From: Pseudoalteromonas rubra
GTDB lineage: Bacteria; Pseudomonadota; Gammaproteobacteria; Enterobacterales; Alteromonadaceae
Assembly: GCF_005886805.2 (NCBI RefSeq)
Contig: NZ_CP045429.1
Location: 3,380,501 to 3,444,500, forward strand
Reading direction: 5' to 3'
DNA: 64,000 bases
The position numbers were made by a program, and so were the translations under genes. The notes under the pieces were generated by a model. The model saw nothing but the letters and a program-made list of their open reading frames with translations, was not told the DNA's origin and did no database searches. Below are positions 1 through 10,178 of the stretch, piece after piece (the first letter of the stretch is position 1; each line of letters opens with the position of its first letter).

Positions 1-69
1 GAAGAGTCACTCAGAGAAGATGCTGACTGGAGTGAAATAATCGATGAGCTGGATGCAAGATTACGTTGA
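1..69 (+). CDS. 3' end of an unidentified protein gene (partial)
   Basis: Frame 1 is open from the window edge to a TGA at 67-69, giving the last 22 residues of a protein. The tail is acidic and probably helical (starts EESLREDADW, ends ELDARLR). The remaining length is too short to assign a family. The 180 bp after it hold no gene I can support and presumably carry the promoter of the next gene. Confidence 0.5.
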   Translation, partial: EESLREDADWSEIIDELDARLR

Positions 70-249
70 ACAAAGCTGGCCACACTGGCGATAACCGGAG
101 CATTACCCTGCATGTGCAGTGCTAAACACATGTGACATTGAAAAGCGCTATATGTCATCTCACAAACACGAGCTGCACCTTTTTACTGGTGATGTATTGG
201 CAGCTTAGGTGATACAATGCGCTGAGTTTTAATTTCCAGAGGCCGCTTT

Positions 250-525
250 ATGCACCCCGCAGTTTTGAACGCAATTGCCGCACTCGTTGCGCAAGGCAAA
301 ACCCCCACCGTTGCCACCACCAAAGCCAAACTGGCCGAGCCCGTTGCAATGCCCTTGATCATTGCGGGTTTGACGGCTTATAAAAATAATCCAGATCTGC
401 TGTCAACACTGGACGATCAACCAACGCAGAACGCACAACCAGCAGCACAGGATAACGCGCAGACACAGTTAGATCGCATTGAGGCGAAACTGGATAAATT
501 ACTCGCTCTGCTGGAGTCTCGTTAA
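250..525 (+). CDS. small hypothetical protein, 91 aa
   Basis: This is a 91-residue protein with no signal peptide or membrane segment. Residues 1-45 look like a small helical, winged-helix-like module (VLNAIAALVAQGKTPTVAT, reminiscent of KfrA-type N-termini). The middle is a Gln/Ala-rich linker, and the C-terminus is a short coiled coil (LDRIEAKLDKLLALLESR). The start ATG follows GAGG at a good spacing. The stop codon is followed after one base by the ATG of the zinc-ribbon protein, so the two are probably co-translated. A DNA-binding or oligomerising role is only a guess from shape. Confidence 0.7.
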   Translation: MHPAVLNAIAALVAQGKTPTVATTKAKLAEPVAMPLIIAGLTAYKNNPDLLSTLDDQPTQNAQPAAQDNAQTQLDRIEAKLDKLLALLESR

Positions 526-526
526 G

Positions 527-1300
527 ATGTTCGTTGTTGATCTCACTTTTGACTGTTATCAGGACACTACGCTTGAGCAAGCAGAGCAGGCTATCAACCG
601 AGTGGTTAACGCGCTGCGTTTCAACGGCCAAATCATTGGCGATGAATTTCCCACCGTTTTGAAAGAAGGCTTTTTTATCACTCGGGTAATGTGTCCACTT
701 GAAGATGCACTGCATCCTCTGCATCACAGCCCATTCGTTAAGCACGCCATTGATCAACTTCAGCAGGCGGGATTGTTAGCACCTAAAGTCAAAGTGATAG
801 GTCAGGATATTCATGCCAATGGCGCTGATCAGTGCCAGTCTCCGTCCAGCTATATTCTCTATACAACCTATGTGCACACCTGTAGTCCGTTGTATTGTGG
901 TGATGATTTTCAGCCAGTGCCTCTGTATAAGATCCCGGCCATCGCCAATGGCGATTATAAAGCACTAATAAAATGGCAAGAAGACTGGCAGGCCTGTGAT
1001 CAGATCCAGATTAATGGTGCAACACGCTGCGAGTTTGCCGCTCTCAATGAATTGACCAGCCTGGATAGCGATCTCACCCGTCGGGGCCTGGATCTCAGTA
1101 AACGGATCCGTTATCTCACCAAAAAGCCGGTTTATTATTACTTGTACCGGGTTGGGGGTGAAAGCCTGGCACAGGAAAAAGCACGCTTGTGTCCGAGCTG
1201 CGGTGCACAGTGGGCATTAGATGAGCCCTGGTTTGGCATTTTCGATTTCAAATGTGATGCCTGTGAACTGGTTTCCAATATTTCCTGGGATTTCCAGTAA
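527..1300 (+). CDS. zinc-ribbon-containing protein (DUF2310-like)
   Basis: The protein is 257 residues. The ATG at 527 is preferred because the upstream extension overlaps the preceding gene out of frame; residue 17 of the longer frame begins MFVVDLTFDCYQD, as expected for the family. The C-terminus carries a zinc ribbon with two CxxC pairs (CPSCGAQW and CDACELV). The N-terminal two thirds is an alpha/beta domain without known catalytic motifs. The gene sits beside syd and queF, an association I recall from related gammaproteobacteria. Its biochemical function is not known to me. Confidence 0.8.
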   Translation: MFVVDLTFDCYQDTTLEQAEQAINRVVNALRFNGQIIGDEFPTVLKEGFFITRVMCPLEDALHPLHHSPFVKHAIDQLQQAGLLAPKVKVIGQDIHANGADQCQSPSSYILYTTYVHTCSPLYCGDDFQPVPLYKIPAIANGDYKALIKWQEDWQACDQIQINGATRCEFAALNELTSLDSDLTRRGLDLSKRIRYLTKKPVYYYLYRVGGESLAQEKARLCPSCGAQWALDEPWFGIFDFKCDACELVSNISWDFQ

Positions 1301-1308
1301 AGACGTAA

Positions 1309-1327
1309 GAGGTGGCCTCGCCACCTC
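1309..1327. terminator. hairpin between convergent genes
   Basis: A perfect 8-bp stem GAGGTGGC / GCCACCTC with a CTC loop lies just after the zinc-ribbon gene and before the end of syd on the other strand. There is no T-tract on either side, so it could be a weak bidirectional terminator or a transcript-end stabiliser. Confidence 0.45.
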
Positions 1328-1337
1328 CTGATATAGC

Positions 1338-1901
1338 TTAAAACTGCGAGATCAGCTGAGCCAGAAACGCACTCAGACTGGGCGCCAGCACTGTATGTGG
1401 CGCCTTACCCACGCGTTCAAGACATACTTCCCCCGTACTGAGTTGCACTGTAATTAAGACATCTTCCTGCGCAGTCAAACCAATAAAAACGGTATCAGCT
1501 TGCTTCAGGCGACGCTTCATTAACACATGCCCGGTGATATTCTGTTGCAAGCGCTCGAAATCTTCTTCATTCCAGGCCTGCAGCAGTTCAACCTCTTCTC
1601 CATCCAGCGTAGCCACAATATTGCCACCATACGCTGTGCCATAAAACGCATTTAACTCAGGGCTAAACTGAGTTTCCAGCGCACTGGCCAGTGCAGTCAA
1701 ATCACCGCCCGGATTTCTGGACACGGCTTGCCAGGCAATCAGGCCATCGCCTCTTGGCTCACCGGTTTCACACGGGCTGGGCCATTGTGCATCATGCTCG
1801 ATCAATGGCCAGTGACCGTGGGTCTGCTGTACCGAGTTGGCAAATTTATCATGAAGTTCGAGGATCAAAGTGCTCACGCTCATACTGCTATTTTCGCTCA
1901 T
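1338..1901 (-). CDS. syd: SecY-interacting protein Syd
   Basis: This is a 187-residue Syd family protein. In E. coli Syd is a soluble protein that binds the cytosolic face of SecY and is thought to proofread or destabilise faulty SecYEG complexes. The diagnostic region is present: WPLIEHDAQWPSPCETGEPR followed by DGLIAWQAV, and the conserved YGTAYGG core near the middle. No signal peptide or membrane segment is seen, consistent with a cytosolic peripheral protein. The start may be Met1 or Met7. It is divergent from queF with about 43 bp between the starts, so the two share a promoter region. Confidence 0.93.
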   Translation of the reverse strand: MSENSSMSVSTLILELHDKFANSVQQTHGHWPLIEHDAQWPSPCETGEPRGDGLIAWQAVSRNPGGDLTALASALETQFSPELNAFYGTAYGGNIVATLDGEEVELLQAWNEEDFERLQQNITGHVLMKRRLKQADTVFIGLTAQEDVLITVQLSTGEVCLERVGKAPHTVLAPSLSAFLAQLISQF

Positions 1902-1944
1902 TATTCGCTATAATCGGAGCCATTGTAACTACTAATGGATCAAC

Positions 1945-2790
1945 ATGACAGACTACAATAACGCCCCGGAGTTAAAAGCCTCTGTGCTGGGTAAAACCAC
2001 CGAATACGCCAGTCAGTACGAGCCAAGCTTGCTTCACCCTATCGCGCGCAAGCTTAATCGTGATCAGATAGCCGTTGATGAGCAGGCATTGCTATTTTTT
2101 GGTGAAGATATCTGGCATGGTTATGAGCTGTCCTGGCTGAATACAAAAGGTAAACCCCAGGTGGCCATCGCCCGGTTTGTGTTCCCTTGCCAGAGCAGTC
2201 ATATTATCGAGTCTAAGTCATTTAAACTTTATCTGAACAGCTTCAATCAGAGTCAATTCGCCAGCTTTGAGGCGGTACGTGACACATTACAGCAGGATCT
2301 CTCCAAAGCGGCCCAGTGCGATGTTACAGTGACCTTGTACGGCCCTGACGACCACAACTGCCTGCCATTTTCAGCCCTGCCTGGAGAGTGCATTGATGAA
2401 CTAGACATTACTGTGGATGATTACAGCCCGCGCGATGGCTTATTAACTCAGGAAAACGACCAGCAAGTGAGTGAAACCCTGCACAGCCACTTGTTAAAGT
2501 CTAACTGCCTGATCACCTCTCAGCCAGACTGGGCAAGTATTGTTATCCGCTATGAAGGGGCGAAAATCTGTCGTGAATCATTGCTACGTTACCTGATCTC
2601 ATTTCGTGACCACAATGAATTTCATGAACAGTGTGTAGAGCGCATCTACTGCGATCTGCTGCGCGCGCTCAACCCCGCCAAGCTGGAAGTGTATGCACGT
2701 TATACGCGTCGTGGTGGCCTGGACATCAATCCGTTCCGTTCCAGCGAACAAAATCAGACCACCTTTAATGTCCGGATCAATCGTCAGTAA
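1945..2790 (+). CDS. queF: NADPH-dependent 7-cyano-7-deazaguanine reductase QueF
   Basis: This enzyme reduces preQ0 to preQ1 in queuosine tRNA biosynthesis in the cytoplasm. At 281 residues it belongs to the long, two-domain (YqcD-type) proteobacterial form. The catalytic cysteine is in [14 protein letters not shown] (Cys188), and the second half contains the [14 protein letters not shown] segment of the tunnelling fold. The N-terminus ([19 protein letters not shown]) is typical of the family. The gene converges on the cyclophilin gene with a 14-bp overlap of the 3' ends. Confidence 0.97.
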   Translation: MTDYNNAPELKASVLGKTTEYASQYEPSLLHPIARKLNRDQIAVDEQALLFFGEDIWHGYELSWLNTKGKPQVAIARFVFPCQSSHIIESKSFKLYLNSFNQSQFASFEAVRDTLQQDLSKAAQCDVTVTLYGPDDHNCLPFSALPGECIDELDITVDDYSPRDGLLTQENDQQVSETLHSHLLKSNCLITSQPDWASIVIRYEGAKICRESLLRYLISFRDHNEFHEQCVERIYCDLLRALNPAKLEVYARYTRRGGLDINPFRSSEQNQTTFNVRINRQ

Positions 2791-3703
2791 ACGCTTCAAT
2801 CGGCACACTGACCGCGCAAACATCGGTGTGATTGGCCTGGTGTAAAAACCAGGCTTCAGGGCGATTCTTGCGCGCTTCAATCAAAGCCCGAAATGCGTGA
2901 CTATGGGTATTGAACACCCGAAAACGTTGCTTGTCGGTACGCTGAATATCCGCCAATACCTCAACGCCAAGAATAGGGTTAAAAGGCTGGTTTTCTTCAG
3001 GTTGTCTGTGCAATCGTTGCACATGTTCCATACCAGCTAACACTCGGCCAAAAACCGTGGTATTTAAATCCAGATACCGTTGTGCTGTTAATGTGAAATA
3101 GAATTCACTGCCCCCGCTATCAGCGCTATTTTGCCGCGCCATCGCAAAAGTACCCGGACAATGGGTCTGCCAGGTACGTGTCCCTTTGTCGTTCTGTGCT
3201 ACGGCAAACCCATTTAAAAACCCGGTCCGTGGTGCATAACCATCGACCAGGTTTAAGGGAGTGATCTCCTGAGGCTCTGCGGTTGCCAGGAAAAGCTCAG
3301 CCGGAATAGTTTTTGACCCCTTGAGTGGGTGTTTCTCGTCGCTCTGATCTCCGCCCTGTGCGACAAAACCTTCAACAAAGCGATACATAGTCAAGTCACG
3401 GTAAAAGTCCTCTCGCGCCAGCGCTTTAATATTTTCCACATGGCCTGGCGCCAGCTGCGGGTTTAGTTCGACATAAACGGGCCCCGTTGGCAAAGTGATC
3501 TTAAGGATGTGCTCCAATGGTACTGACCGCCAATCCGCATCGCCTGCCTGTGCGATGATCTCTGCAGGGGCTGGTGTCGTCTGAGGTACATTAACACTAT
3601 CAGTTTGTGCCAGTTTGTCGGTTGCCTGACAGGCAGTGAGTGCGAGGAGCAACAGCGCTGCTGTGCTCATCCTTGATGTTATTTTGCGTATTATTATTGT
3701 CAT
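2777..3703 (-). CDS. cyclophilin-type peptidyl-prolyl isomerase, lipoprotein
   Basis: The 308-residue protein carries an N-terminal lipoprotein signal with lipobox LTAC, so the mature protein should be a membrane-anchored envelope protein. The cyclophilin domain spans roughly residues 65-240: [19 protein letters not shown], then [20 protein letters not shown] with the catalytic-type [12 protein letters not shown] segment, and later GSEFYFTL and VFGRVLAGM. The ATG at 3703 is chosen because AGGA lies 7 nt upstream. Its first 104 nt overlap the 3' end of the upstream solute-binding gene in another frame. The C-terminal 60 residues are not part of the cyclophilin fold and are unassigned. Confidence 0.88.
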   Translation of the reverse strand: MTIIIRKITSRMSTAALLLLALTACQATDKLAQTDSVNVPQTTPAPAEIIAQAGDADWRSVPLEHILKITLPTGPVYVELNPQLAPGHVENIKALAREDFYRDLTMYRFVEGFVAQGGDQSDEKHPLKGSKTIPAELFLATAEPQEITPLNLVDGYAPRTGFLNGFAVAQNDKGTRTWQTHCPGTFAMARQNSADSGGSEFYFTLTAQRYLDLNTTVFGRVLAGMEHVQRLHRQPEENQPFNPILGVEVLADIQRTDKQRFRVFNTHSHAFRALIEARKNRPEAWFLHQANHTDVCAVSVPIEAFTDD

Positions 3704-4541
3704 TATATGTTCCTGGTTGATACCACAATTCGCTGCGCGACAAAGGTGTCTCGGCAGACAAGGTTGGATTCGGCAAGCGTAGGTGAGTGCGCCCAGCCAA
3801 ATCGAGTTGTGTTAGCTGATCCGCGAAATGGCGACGAAATAGCTGCTCAAAACAGCCATCCGCAATCGCTTGCTCAAGGCCTGCTTGCAGCAAATCACGA
3901 AGCTGAATATTGGCTTTATCGACAAACAGATAAACTGCTGAGGGATAACTAATTAATAGACTGGGTTGCACCATAATATCAGTGCGTGAAGGAAAGTCAT
4001 TGGCAGCCAGAATATCTAGCGGCACGACATCCAGGCGTTTGTTACTGAGCATAGTCATGGCCTTTTCGGTATCGTGGAAGGCCACCACCTGTAACCCGTT
4101 GCGTTCGAACACTGCTCTGTCAGGCCAGTCATGACGCAGCCCAAACAACAAAGGCTGCAACTGCCCCCAATGCTTAATATCCACAAAGTCCGCCGCTCGG
4201 CTGGCAGCAATGAACAACACACGATAGCCCAGCAAACCTTTAACCAGTGGGATACGCACAGCCAGGGCCTGCTGCTCACGCGCCTTACTGGTCACAGACC
4301 AAAACACATCAATGCCCGATGGTTTACCGAGCAAACGCAATGCCCGACTCTGTGTCGGGATCCCGACAATTGGCTTAAATGTCACAGGTCTGGGTTGATA
4401 AGATAGTGCCAATGCCAGTAACTCAGTCACATAAGGGTTGGCGCCCGCAGTGACACGTATCTCAAGCGGCCCAATAGCACGAGAGGCCGTGGCAGAGCCG
4501 GAGATACAGAGCATCAGTAGCAACAAAAAACGGCGCATCAT
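3600..4541 (-). CDS. periplasmic solute-binding-like protein
   Basis: The 313-residue protein has a signal peptide (residues 1-20, cleavage near SATAS). Its fold looks like family-3 extracellular solute-binding proteins: an alpha/beta core with TLAx-type segments such as DTEKAMTMLSNKRLDVVPLD. No ABC permease or ATPase genes adjoin, so it may be a stand-alone sensor or an orphan binding protein. The start ATGATGA overlaps the tamB stop by 4 nt, implying translational coupling. After ELWYQP, a plausible family end, the frame runs 35 further Asn-rich residues into the cyclophilin gene, which may reflect loss of an original stop codon. Confidence 0.75.
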   Translation of the reverse strand: MMRRFLLLLMLCISGSATASRAIGPLEIRVTAGANPYVTELLALALSYQPRPVTFKPIVGIPTQSRALRLLGKPSGIDVFWSVTSKAREQQALAVRIPLVKGLLGYRVLFIAASRAADFVDIKHWGQLQPLLFGLRHDWPDRAVFERNGLQVVAFHDTEKAMTMLSNKRLDVVPLDILAANDFPSRTDIMVQPSLLISYPSAVYLFVDKANIQLRDLLQAGLEQAIADGCFEQLFRRHFADQLTQLDLAGRTHLRLPNPTLSAETPLSRSELWYQPGTYNDNNNTQNNIKDEHSSAVAPRTHCLSGNRQTGTN

Positions 4542-7500
4542 TCGTCCCAGTCAAACTTATACAGCAGATCAATACTCTTATATAAACCGCTGGTGGCTTC
4601 AATATAAAACTTTGAAAAAATACGATACCGCACTGCCACTTCGCTGAGCGATGCAAATACCCCGACCCGGTAACTCACCTGTACACTGGGCGTCAGATAG
4701 CCAGATACTTCAACCTGAGTATCGTCTCCGCTGCCTTTGGCGGTCAAATTCACATCCTTCACCCCTATCGTCTCTCCCGCTTTGGCGAAATAACCCTTAC
4801 TGCGATCGATACTCTGCGACAATAAAAACTGTGCCAGCATGGTATTGTTATTACTTTCCCCCTCACCCAATGGCTGCCCATTGAGCAAATAAGCCAGCGC
4901 CTGTGCCTGATCCATCGCGGGCTCTGAGTAAATCACCAGCTCCGGGCTGCGAATGCTGCCTTTCACTTCAACACCGGCAATCACGCCATTGGCTGTGGTA
5001 TCTGGGTTGCGTATCGCACGCACATTGATATAAGGCTTATCCAATGGGCCATTAAAGCCCAGCTGACCAGTCTCTATGCTCAAATCCTGACCAAATGCCT
5101 TATATTGTCCTTCTCGCAGATTAATCTCGCCGCTGGCCAGCATGGCTGAAGCGAGTTGTTTTTCCAGCGATAACTCACCTGCCAGATAAGCATCCAGCCC
5201 CATCGCTTTGACTCTGACATCATCAAGCAAACTGACATCCAGGTCGAGCCGATAATCCACTATCTGAGCAGACTCACTGGCACTGGGATTAGCGCCATCA
5301 ATGATGACCTGATCGTCACTCACAGTAACAACCCCTTCTGGCAGTTCTTCTATCTCGATACGTCCATAAGGGACACTGACCGATCCCAATAACTCAGCAT
5401 ACTGGCCGTTGTAGCTCAGTGACAAATCGGGCGAAATATCCAGTTCGATACCTGGCTGTGGCATCAGTGTCAGGCGCTCGCCATTGAGCCGCAATTTCGC
5501 CGCCATAGCGGCATGCCAATCGATCTCGCCGGTGAATGTAAGCTGACCTCGGGGCAACGTGTGTAGCTCACCATGGAGCAGAGCCTGCTGGCCACTCAAT
5601 TGTATATCAAGGTCTAAATCGCTGATGGCCATCGGAATTTCACTGGCTTTTAGTTGAACATCCGTGACTCTGAGCTGCCCATTCAGCTGGGGCTGAGACA
5701 GTGCACCATCGATGCCTATCTGACCAGCGATAGTGCCAGCCAGTTCCAGATCGGGCCACAACAGACGGCGGAGCAAAGGCTTAAACTTATCAAGCTCTAT
5801 GCCTGCGATGTTGACAAAACCGCGCATGGAACGTGTCTCTGCCTGTAATGGCATCGCCAGCTCGCCATTGAAATGACCTAACTTTTTGAGCGCCAGTTGC
5901 CAGGCCGTTTTGGCTTGTTGTGCATCACTGTTGAGTGTCAGTGAAAAGCGTTCTATTTCAAGAGGTAAGATCGGCGCAACGCTGTCCTCACCATCATCGA
6001 GCTGCTCAGCAACAGCGCCATGTAGAATAACCTGAGCGTCAGACATATCCAGCTGCCCATCCAACGCCTGTAACTGACCTTGTGACCAGTTTGCCTTTGC
6101 ATGACCCGATAATAAGCCTTGTAGCTGCGCCACGTTACTAAGTAACGGATTAAAATGTGCCAGGTCTAGTTGCTGCAACTCTACGCTGGCTTGGCCCTGA
6201 GCCCCCTGCTGCGCCGCGAAGCAAAGCTGACCGGGTGCCAGTGTCCAGCATTGACGCCCTATCTCCACTTGCCCGTCTTTAGCCCGAATAGGCGCAGGTG
6301 CCACCAACGCCAGTTCGCTATTGTTTATGCGTAACAGGCCAGTATCAAGTTGACCTGCCCAGGCTTGCTGAGCATACTGCCCACTCAGGGCCAACTCGGC
6401 ACTGCCGCCGCTATTGTTAACTTGCACCCTCAGCTGATGCTGACTTTGATCACCCTGCACCATCACACTAAGTGCCGTTTCGGGTAACTCACCCTGCGTC
6501 ACAGCCGGCAAAGAGACACGCAAATCCGTCAACCAATTTTTGGCTATATCCACCGTCAGTGCCAGTGTACCGCCGTCAAGCGCAGTGTCCTCATAGACCA
6601 GTTTGTCGAGCTGGCTGTTCAATGTGAGCTTTGGCATATCAATCGGTCCGGTCGCCGTAAACAGCCCTGACAGGTGCGCATCCACAGGCAAAAGCGTATT
6701 TCGTTCATGGGCCAGGGTCAGCTCACCTTGCAAGTCCAGTTGTTTATCGGCTTTGCCTGACAACATAACCTGACTTTGCCCATAACTAAGCTGAGCAGCC
6801 TGGATCTCACCATGTAAGTTACTATTTACTTCGCCTCGGACCATCACTTTTAGAGGCAGTGCAGCCAGCTTGCCAGAAAGTGTGAGTTCATCGACCTGTG
6901 CCAGCCAGTGCTGATCCTGCCGAGTAAACTCGAGCTGATAAGCGCCCGACAGCTCAGTCTCATCCAGTTCAAGCCAGGCGCCTAAAGGCAGCCTGTATAG
7001 CTCCCCCTGTAACTGACTGCGAAGCCCTTCTTGCCAGCTCACCTGAGCATTCAGTTGCGTATACGCTTCTCCCAGTGCTACCTGAGCTTCTTCCAGCGTC
7101 AATGCTGTCAGGCCTCCATTGGCAGCCAGTTTCACAGTGAGCTGATTATCCGGCACGGCCAGCTGTTCGCTCAGCACCACATTGGCATTCGCTGTAAACT
7201 GATAGTCATCCGCTGTCCCCGAAGCACTTAGCATCAGCTGCTGCAGCGTGTTATCAGCATCAAACGCAAATTGCCCAGCCTGAACATCCAGTGAAAACGG
7301 CCAGTTTGGAACTGCTGGAGTCACACTTAATACGACTTTGCCTTGCACCAGACCTGTCGTATCCGCAACCAGTTCAAGTTGCTGCAAATCACCTTTAAAT
7401 GAGGCCGCACTTTGATAATCCGGATGCTGATAGTCAAGCGTACCCGATACAGCCCAGCTGCTCAGGTCAGCCTGCGCTGTGGCTACCAGCTGATGTGCGA

Positions 7501-8260
7501 GATAAGCCATCGACAAGCGCTTTATCGATAATTCGGACTGCTGAGCACCTGCGCTTAATGCTAACTGATTCAGTACCTGAGTATCGCCCCCGTAAGATTG
7601 ATAAACAAGCTCACCTATAGACAGTTGTTCAAGATCAACGGCCATTGGAAGGCGTATGGCTGGCAAGGATAGCGCTGGTATCTCTGTCGGTATAACGAAA
7701 GGCGCGGCAGGTGCTGGCGCTTCAGTTTGTGTGACTTGTATGCTGCGCAGTGCAAACTGACCAACCTGCATAACCTGCTCATCAATGCGCGCAGTCAGCA
7801 TCAGTTCATTAAGATCTATCTGATATCCCGCTGCTTTGATATCTGCAACGTCCAGTGTCAATTGCTCGATGGCAACTGAGAAAGGCACGGTCACAGAAGC
7901 TAGCCCAGACGCTGGCTCAGTGCCTGTAGTGCCAGGCTGAGCATTCCCTTGCTCAGTCAGATGCAACGTCACCTCGTCGGCACGGCCAGAGAGGCACAGG
8001 GTTGCACAGCTAAACCATTCAAGCGACAGACTTAGCTGACGCGCGTCAAAAACAAGCTGTTCGTTTTCAAACCGGATATCCAGTACAGCATTAGACAACA
8101 AACGTGCCTGCGGCGAGCTGATCTGTAAACCGGAGACACTGTGGTTGGCCACCCAGATAACGAACTTGTGACCGGGTAAGGTAAATAGCAGGCAAAATGC
8201 GGTCACACATACACCAAGGACAGCATAGCTAATACGGCGCAGCCAGGTTTTCAATCCCAT
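4538..8260 (-). CDS. tamB: translocation and assembly module subunit TamB
   Basis: The protein is 1240 residues, as expected for TamB (about 1260 in E. coli). One N-terminal transmembrane segment (residues 10-35) anchors it in the inner membrane. The rest is a long beta-taco/AsmA-like repeat structure spanning the periplasm. The C-terminal DUF490 domain (last ~350 residues) is recognisable from GEINLREGQYKAFGQDL, INVRAIRNPDTTANGVIAGV and the closing YKFDWDE. TamB works with TamA in inserting some outer-membrane proteins and in phospholipid transport to the outer membrane. The start overlaps the tamA stop by one nucleotide, so the pair is one transcription unit. Confidence 0.95.
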   Translation of the reverse strand: MGLKTWLRRISYAVLGVCVTAFCLLFTLPGHKFVIWVANHSVSGLQISSPQARLLSNAVLDIRFENEQLVFDARQLSLSLEWFSCATLCLSGRADEVTLHLTEQGNAQPGTTGTEPASGLASVTVPFSVAIEQLTLDVADIKAAGYQIDLNELMLTARIDEQVMQVGQFALRSIQVTQTEAPAPAAPFVIPTEIPALSLPAIRLPMAVDLEQLSIGELVYQSYGGDTQVLNQLALSAGAQQSELSIKRLSMAYLAHQLVATAQADLSSWAVSGTLDYQHPDYQSAASFKGDLQQLELVADTTGLVQGKVVLSVTPAVPNWPFSLDVQAGQFAFDADNTLQQLMLSASGTADDYQFTANANVVLSEQLAVPDNQLTVKLAANGGLTALTLEEAQVALGEAYTQLNAQVSWQEGLRSQLQGELYRLPLGAWLELDETELSGAYQLEFTRQDQHWLAQVDELTLSGKLAALPLKVMVRGEVNSNLHGEIQAAQLSYGQSQVMLSGKADKQLDLQGELTLAHERNTLLPVDAHLSGLFTATGPIDMPKLTLNSQLDKLVYEDTALDGGTLALTVDIAKNWLTDLRVSLPAVTQGELPETALSVMVQGDQSQHQLRVQVNNSGGSAELALSGQYAQQAWAGQLDTGLLRINNSELALVAPAPIRAKDGQVEIGRQCWTLAPGQLCFAAQQGAQGQASVELQQLDLAHFNPLLSNVAQLQGLLSGHAKANWSQGQLQALDGQLDMSDAQVILHGAVAEQLDDGEDSVAPILPLEIERFSLTLNSDAQQAKTAWQLALKKLGHFNGELAMPLQAETRSMRGFVNIAGIELDKFKPLLRRLLWPDLELAGTIAGQIGIDGALSQPQLNGQLRVTDVQLKASEIPMAISDLDLDIQLSGQQALLHGELHTLPRGQLTFTGEIDWHAAMAAKLRLNGERLTLMPQPGIELDISPDLSLSYNGQYAELLGSVSVPYGRIEIEELPEGVVTVSDDQVIIDGANPSASESAQIVDYRLDLDVSLLDDVRVKAMGLDAYLAGELSLEKQLASAMLASGEINLREGQYKAFGQDLSIETGQLGFNGPLDKPYINVRAIRNPDTTANGVIAGVEVKGSIRSPELVIYSEPAMDQAQALAYLLNGQPLGEGESNNNTMLAQFLLSQSIDRSKGYFAKAGETIGVKDVNLTAKGSGDDTQVEVSGYLTPSVQVSYRVGVFASLSEVAVRYRIFSKFYIEATSGLYKSIDLLYKFDWDE

Positions 8261-9996
8261 TACATCTCCGGTCCAATCACAATACTTAAACGGGTACTTT
8301 TGCTGTCTTTACTCAGCCCCCAGGCGTGGTCCAGCCGGATTGGCCCAACTGGTGTCAGATAACGCAGCCCGAAGCCGGCTCCCAATGCCCATTTCTCTTT
8401 AAAATCATCCGTCGCCGTACCGCTATCAACAAACAGCGCTACACGCCAGTTAGGCAATAACTGATAATTGTACTCAGCACTGGCGGTCGCCAGGTATTTG
8501 CCCCCCAGCAACTTACCATCCTCATCTCGAGGAGCAACCGACTGATAGGCGAACCCTCGTACGCTCTGATCGCCACCGGCGAAAAAGCGCATATTAAAAG
8601 GTACAGCCGCAATGTCATCTGCCACAATCGCACCGACTTCAAGACGCGTCAAAAAAAAGTGCCGCTGTTCCAGGTTTCGCAACCAGGCGTTTCTCCAGCG
8701 AACTTTGAGTAAAGACGTTGAAGAGATCACGGAGTCACTGGCCAGCTCGACCGAGATCAGTCGCTCATTCCCCCAGTAAGGCAACATTCCACCCAGCGTT
8801 TGCTTTTTCGCATAGCTAACCCCCGGGATCAGCATTTCAGTCTTAAGTACCTCACCATCTTGTTCACTGGTTTCATGTTCACGTTTTAAAAACGCAGTGC
8901 GCACCCAGTTGCCGGATGTCAGCCATTGACGCTGAACCTGGATATTCCAGGTTTTGGTATCCACCCCTTCGGTCAGATCATCTTGTAACTGATAACCACC
9001 AAGAACGCGAAATACATCGCTATTGGGGTCACTCATCGGGATAGTGTAAGCCGCACTGATATCCTGCTGACGCTGAGACACATTGAGATCTGAGGTCATC
9101 GAATGTCCCCCGTCAGTGATCCAGGGCTTACTCCATTTAAAGCGCGCTTTTGCCCCCAACTCAGTGCTATATCCCCCACCAACTTCATAGCTGTTGGCGG
9201 GTTTATCGACCAGCTCAACACGGATAGGGACCTCCCCCTCTTGCCTGGCTTTAAGCAAAGGATATACCCGAACACTTTGAAAATAGGGGGTTTCATTTAA
9301 TGTCAGATTGTACTCAGACAATTTATCCGCAGCATACAACTCACCAGGCTGAAACGGGCTCAGCGCTCTGGCAAAGTCTATTGCTTTTGACTCAGATGAC
9401 AAACGCAGCGCACCAAAGCGATAGCGGGGACCAGCTGAAAGGACTAAGGTAGCAGAAACCTGCTGCAACTCAGGCTCTACCGTCAGCTGCTTTTTCTGCC
9501 ATTGAAAATCAAAATAGCCCAGCTCCAGCAGCAAGCTTTCTATTCGCGCTTTGGTGGCTTCATACTGATCATGTCTGACTTGCTCGCCCGCCTGGATTGC
9601 ACCCGCGATTAAACGGCTGCGTAGGGTTTCATCTTCAACCCCCTGGAGGGAGATCTCGACTTTGTGCCAGGACAAGGGTGTCCCGGGATCCAGATGTAAT
9701 GCGACACCGCGAGTCTGAGGGTCAAATACCACAGAGAGCGTATGGCGATAATATCCAAGTGCCTGCAATGCCTTAGTAACATCTTTATTTATAAGCTTAG
9801 TTCTGCGCGGCGTAAAAGGTTTACCCACATACGAAGCCATAAACCGTATGACATTGTCCCTTGCTTCATCAGTCAACTCAGCGCTGTCAGGGGCACTGTG
9901 GATGGTAAACTCTGAGATACCAGACGACGCTATAGCCAAGGAATGAAATGAAAAAAGTAGCACAACAAGAACGGTACTAAACGCAGATAAACGCAC
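8260..9996 (-). CDS. tamA: outer-membrane assembly protein TamA (Omp85 family)
   Basis: At 578 residues this matches TamA (577 in E. coli). A signal peptide covers residues 1-23. Three POTRA domains follow to about residue 265. The C-terminal Omp85 beta-barrel contains the MRFFAGGDQSVRGFAYQS segment (lid-loop RGF motif) and ends in an aromatic-rich strand, LSIVIGPEM. The start is GTG at 9996. TamA is the outer-membrane partner of TamB, encoded directly downstream. Confidence 0.96.
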   Translation of the reverse strand: MRLSAFSTVLVVLLFSFHSLAIASSGISEFTIHSAPDSAELTDEARDNVIRFMASYVGKPFTPRRTKLINKDVTKALQALGYYRHTLSVVFDPQTRGVALHLDPGTPLSWHKVEISLQGVEDETLRSRLIAGAIQAGEQVRHDQYEATKARIESLLLELGYFDFQWQKKQLTVEPELQQVSATLVLSAGPRYRFGALRLSSESKAIDFARALSPFQPGELYAADKLSEYNLTLNETPYFQSVRVYPLLKARQEGEVPIRVELVDKPANSYEVGGGYSTELGAKARFKWSKPWITDGGHSMTSDLNVSQRQQDISAAYTIPMSDPNSDVFRVLGGYQLQDDLTEGVDTKTWNIQVQRQWLTSGNWVRTAFLKREHETSEQDGEVLKTEMLIPGVSYAKKQTLGGMLPYWGNERLISVELASDSVISSTSLLKVRWRNAWLRNLEQRHFFLTRLEVGAIVADDIAAVPFNMRFFAGGDQSVRGFAYQSVAPRDEDGKLLGGKYLATASAEYNYQLLPNWRVALFVDSGTATDDFKEKWALGAGFGLRYLTPVGPIRLDHAWGLSKDSKSTRLSIVIGPEM

Positions 9997-10178
9997 TAAA
10001 TAACCCTATAAATCACAATGGCATTATAATACCACAGCAAGTTGACGCTGACATGGCGTGGTTAGGCTCATTACTGTGTTATTTTTATGCGCATGCATAC
10101 AAATTTTTGTGGTCAGTGCTTTTTATTTTGTGTTGGATAGCGGACAATATCGCCAGCTATTTTAACTTGAGTACGATT

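Noticed and set aside
359..757. 132-aa minus-strand frame over the first genes
   Set aside because: It is antisense to two well-supported plus-strand genes and has no family resemblance.
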